Shown here: one piece after another, positions 6,105 through 6,548 of the stretch
How positions within the stretch are numbered: position 1 is the stretch's first letter
Layout of the letters: the number at the start of each line of letters is the position of its first letter
Source: Chloroflexota bacterium
GTDB lineage: Bacteria > Chloroflexota > Limnocylindria > P2-11E
DNA: 6,548 nucleotides
Direction: 5' to 3'
Assembly: GCA_005889445.1 (NCBI GenBank)
Contig: VBGS01000116.1
Coordinates: forward strand, 1-6,548
Position numbers and translations under genes: made by a program
The notes under the pieces: generated by a model
Told to the model about the DNA's origin: nothing
The model's input: only the letters and a program-made list of their open reading frames with translations
The model's database searches: none

Positions 6105-6548
6105 GTGCCGCGCCCGGTGATCCTCGGGGGAGCCAGAACGCCGTTCGTGAAGGCAGGAACGGCGTTCGCGGAGCTTGATGTCCTCGACCTGGCGCGCGGC
6201 GCCACGGGCGAGGCGCTTGCGCGGACAGAGGTCGACCCCCGCGACATCGACGAGGTCATCTTCGGGAACGTCGCGCGGCCCGTCGCGTACCACAACCTCG
6301 CGCGCGAGGTCGTCCTCTCGCTTTCGATGCCGACGCGAATTCCGGCGTTCACGGTCGGCCTCGCGTGCGCGTCCGCATGCGTCGCCATCACTAGCGCCAC
6401 CGATCACATCCTGGGCGGAACCGCGGACGTCGTGGTCGCAGGCGGGAGTGAATCGCTCACGAACGTCCCGCTGACGCTCACGCCGCGGCTGGCGCGCGCG
6501 CTCATCGCGGCGTCGCAGGCAAAGAGTCTCCCCGCAAAGGCGCAGAGC
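6105..6548 (+). CDS. Acetyl-CoA acyltransferase (thiolase), 3' partial
   Basis: The open frame runs to the window edge with 148 codons visible, about a third of a thiolase. This is the enzyme that cleaves 3-ketoacyl-CoA with CoA to acetyl-CoA and a shortened acyl-CoA, the last step of beta-oxidation. The N-terminus RPVILGGARTPFVKAG is typical of thiolases. IDEVIFGNV (48-56) and HNLAREVVL (63-71) follow, then TVGLACASAC (83-92), where Cys88 is the expected nucleophile, and VVAGGSESLTNVP (110-122). The GLACxSA form and the LTNVP segment fit the FadI / trifunctional-enzyme beta (HADHB) branch better than FadA or PhaA, whose loop usually has CASG or CGSG. GTG 6105 places the start just before the conserved VPRPVILGGARTPF. 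A TTG at 6081 is the alternative, and neither has a good Shine-Dalgarno. A partner FadB/FadJ gene would be expected beyond the window. Confidence 0.88.
   Translation, partial: MPRPVILGGARTPFVKAGTAFAELDVLDLARGATGEALARTEVDPRDIDEVIFGNVARPVAYHNLAREVVLSLSMPTRIPAFTVGLACASACVAITSATDHILGGTADVVVAGGSESLTNVPLTLTPRLARALIAASQAKSLPAKAQS
6136..6167. repeat. Two 11-base near-palindromes GAACGSCGTTC, 21 bases apart
   Basis: GAACGCCGTTC (6136-6146) and GAACGGCGTTC (6157-6167) are each self-complementary around a central base, and each is the reverse complement of the other. The pair can therefore act as tandem half-sites or as one 11-bp hairpin with a 10-base loop. They lie inside codons 11-21 of the thiolase gene, where they encode parts of the conserved RTPF...TAF region, so protein constraint explains part of the similarity. 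Confidence 0.5.

Noticed and set aside
6057..6407. 117-residue N-terminal extension of the acyl-CoA synthetase on the - strand
   Set aside because: It is the reverse strand of the thiolase gene, is highly charged and low in hydrophobic residues, and lies outside the ligase fold.
1..6548. CRISPR array, insertion sequence, integrase or transposase
   Set aside because: No regularly spaced repeats, terminal inverted repeats or recombinase motifs were found, so the integration hypothesis rests on the tRNA fragment alone.

Overview
The window is a high-GC, densely coded bacterial stretch with strong G/C preference at third codon positions and mostly short intergenic gaps. The gene content (a chromate transporter operon, a CmpX-like channel, a phosphate-type binding lipoprotein and beta-oxidation genes) fits a free-living, soil-type bacterium. 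Candidate phyla such as Actinomycetota, Chloroflexota or Dormibacterota are possible, but nothing here fixes the taxonomy.

Left block (1-2349, + strand): three tightly coupled genes. They are a YncE-like beta-propeller (5' end cut by the window), a two-domain CHR-family chromate transporter (chrA), and a 119-residue low-molecular-weight phosphatase / arsenate-reductase-like protein. The junctions are 4-base overlaps (GTGA and ATGA), so this is one translationally coupled operon, probably for oxyanion or metal efflux. Immediately after it, at 2378-2419, lies the 3' half of a tRNA-Val(UAC): anticodon loop, 3' anticodon strand, T-arm and 3' acceptor strand, with no matching 5' half. This is the pattern left at the distal end of an element integrated into a tRNA gene. 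It would place the chromate operon inside the element and the following genes on the original chromosome.

Middle block (2585-4338, + strand): a CmpX-like membrane protein with repeated conserved TM helices and a strong Shine-Dalgarno, followed by a perfect 12-bp hairpin. Next comes an orphan PstS-like periplasmic-binding lipoprotein whose phosphate loop departs from the canonical residues.

Right block (4335-6548): a FadD-type acyl-CoA synthetase on the - strand, whose stop overlaps the binding-protein stop by 4 bases. It is divergent, across only 48 bases, from a FadI/HADHB-type thiolase that runs off the right edge. The two start a fatty acid activation and beta-oxidation cluster with a shared control region carrying a 12-bp perfect palindrome.

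I see no convincing wholly new system. The most informative features are the tRNA half and its implication for the chromate operon, the make-up of that operon, the altered binding loop of the PstS-like protein, and the palindromes at the divergent fad promoter.
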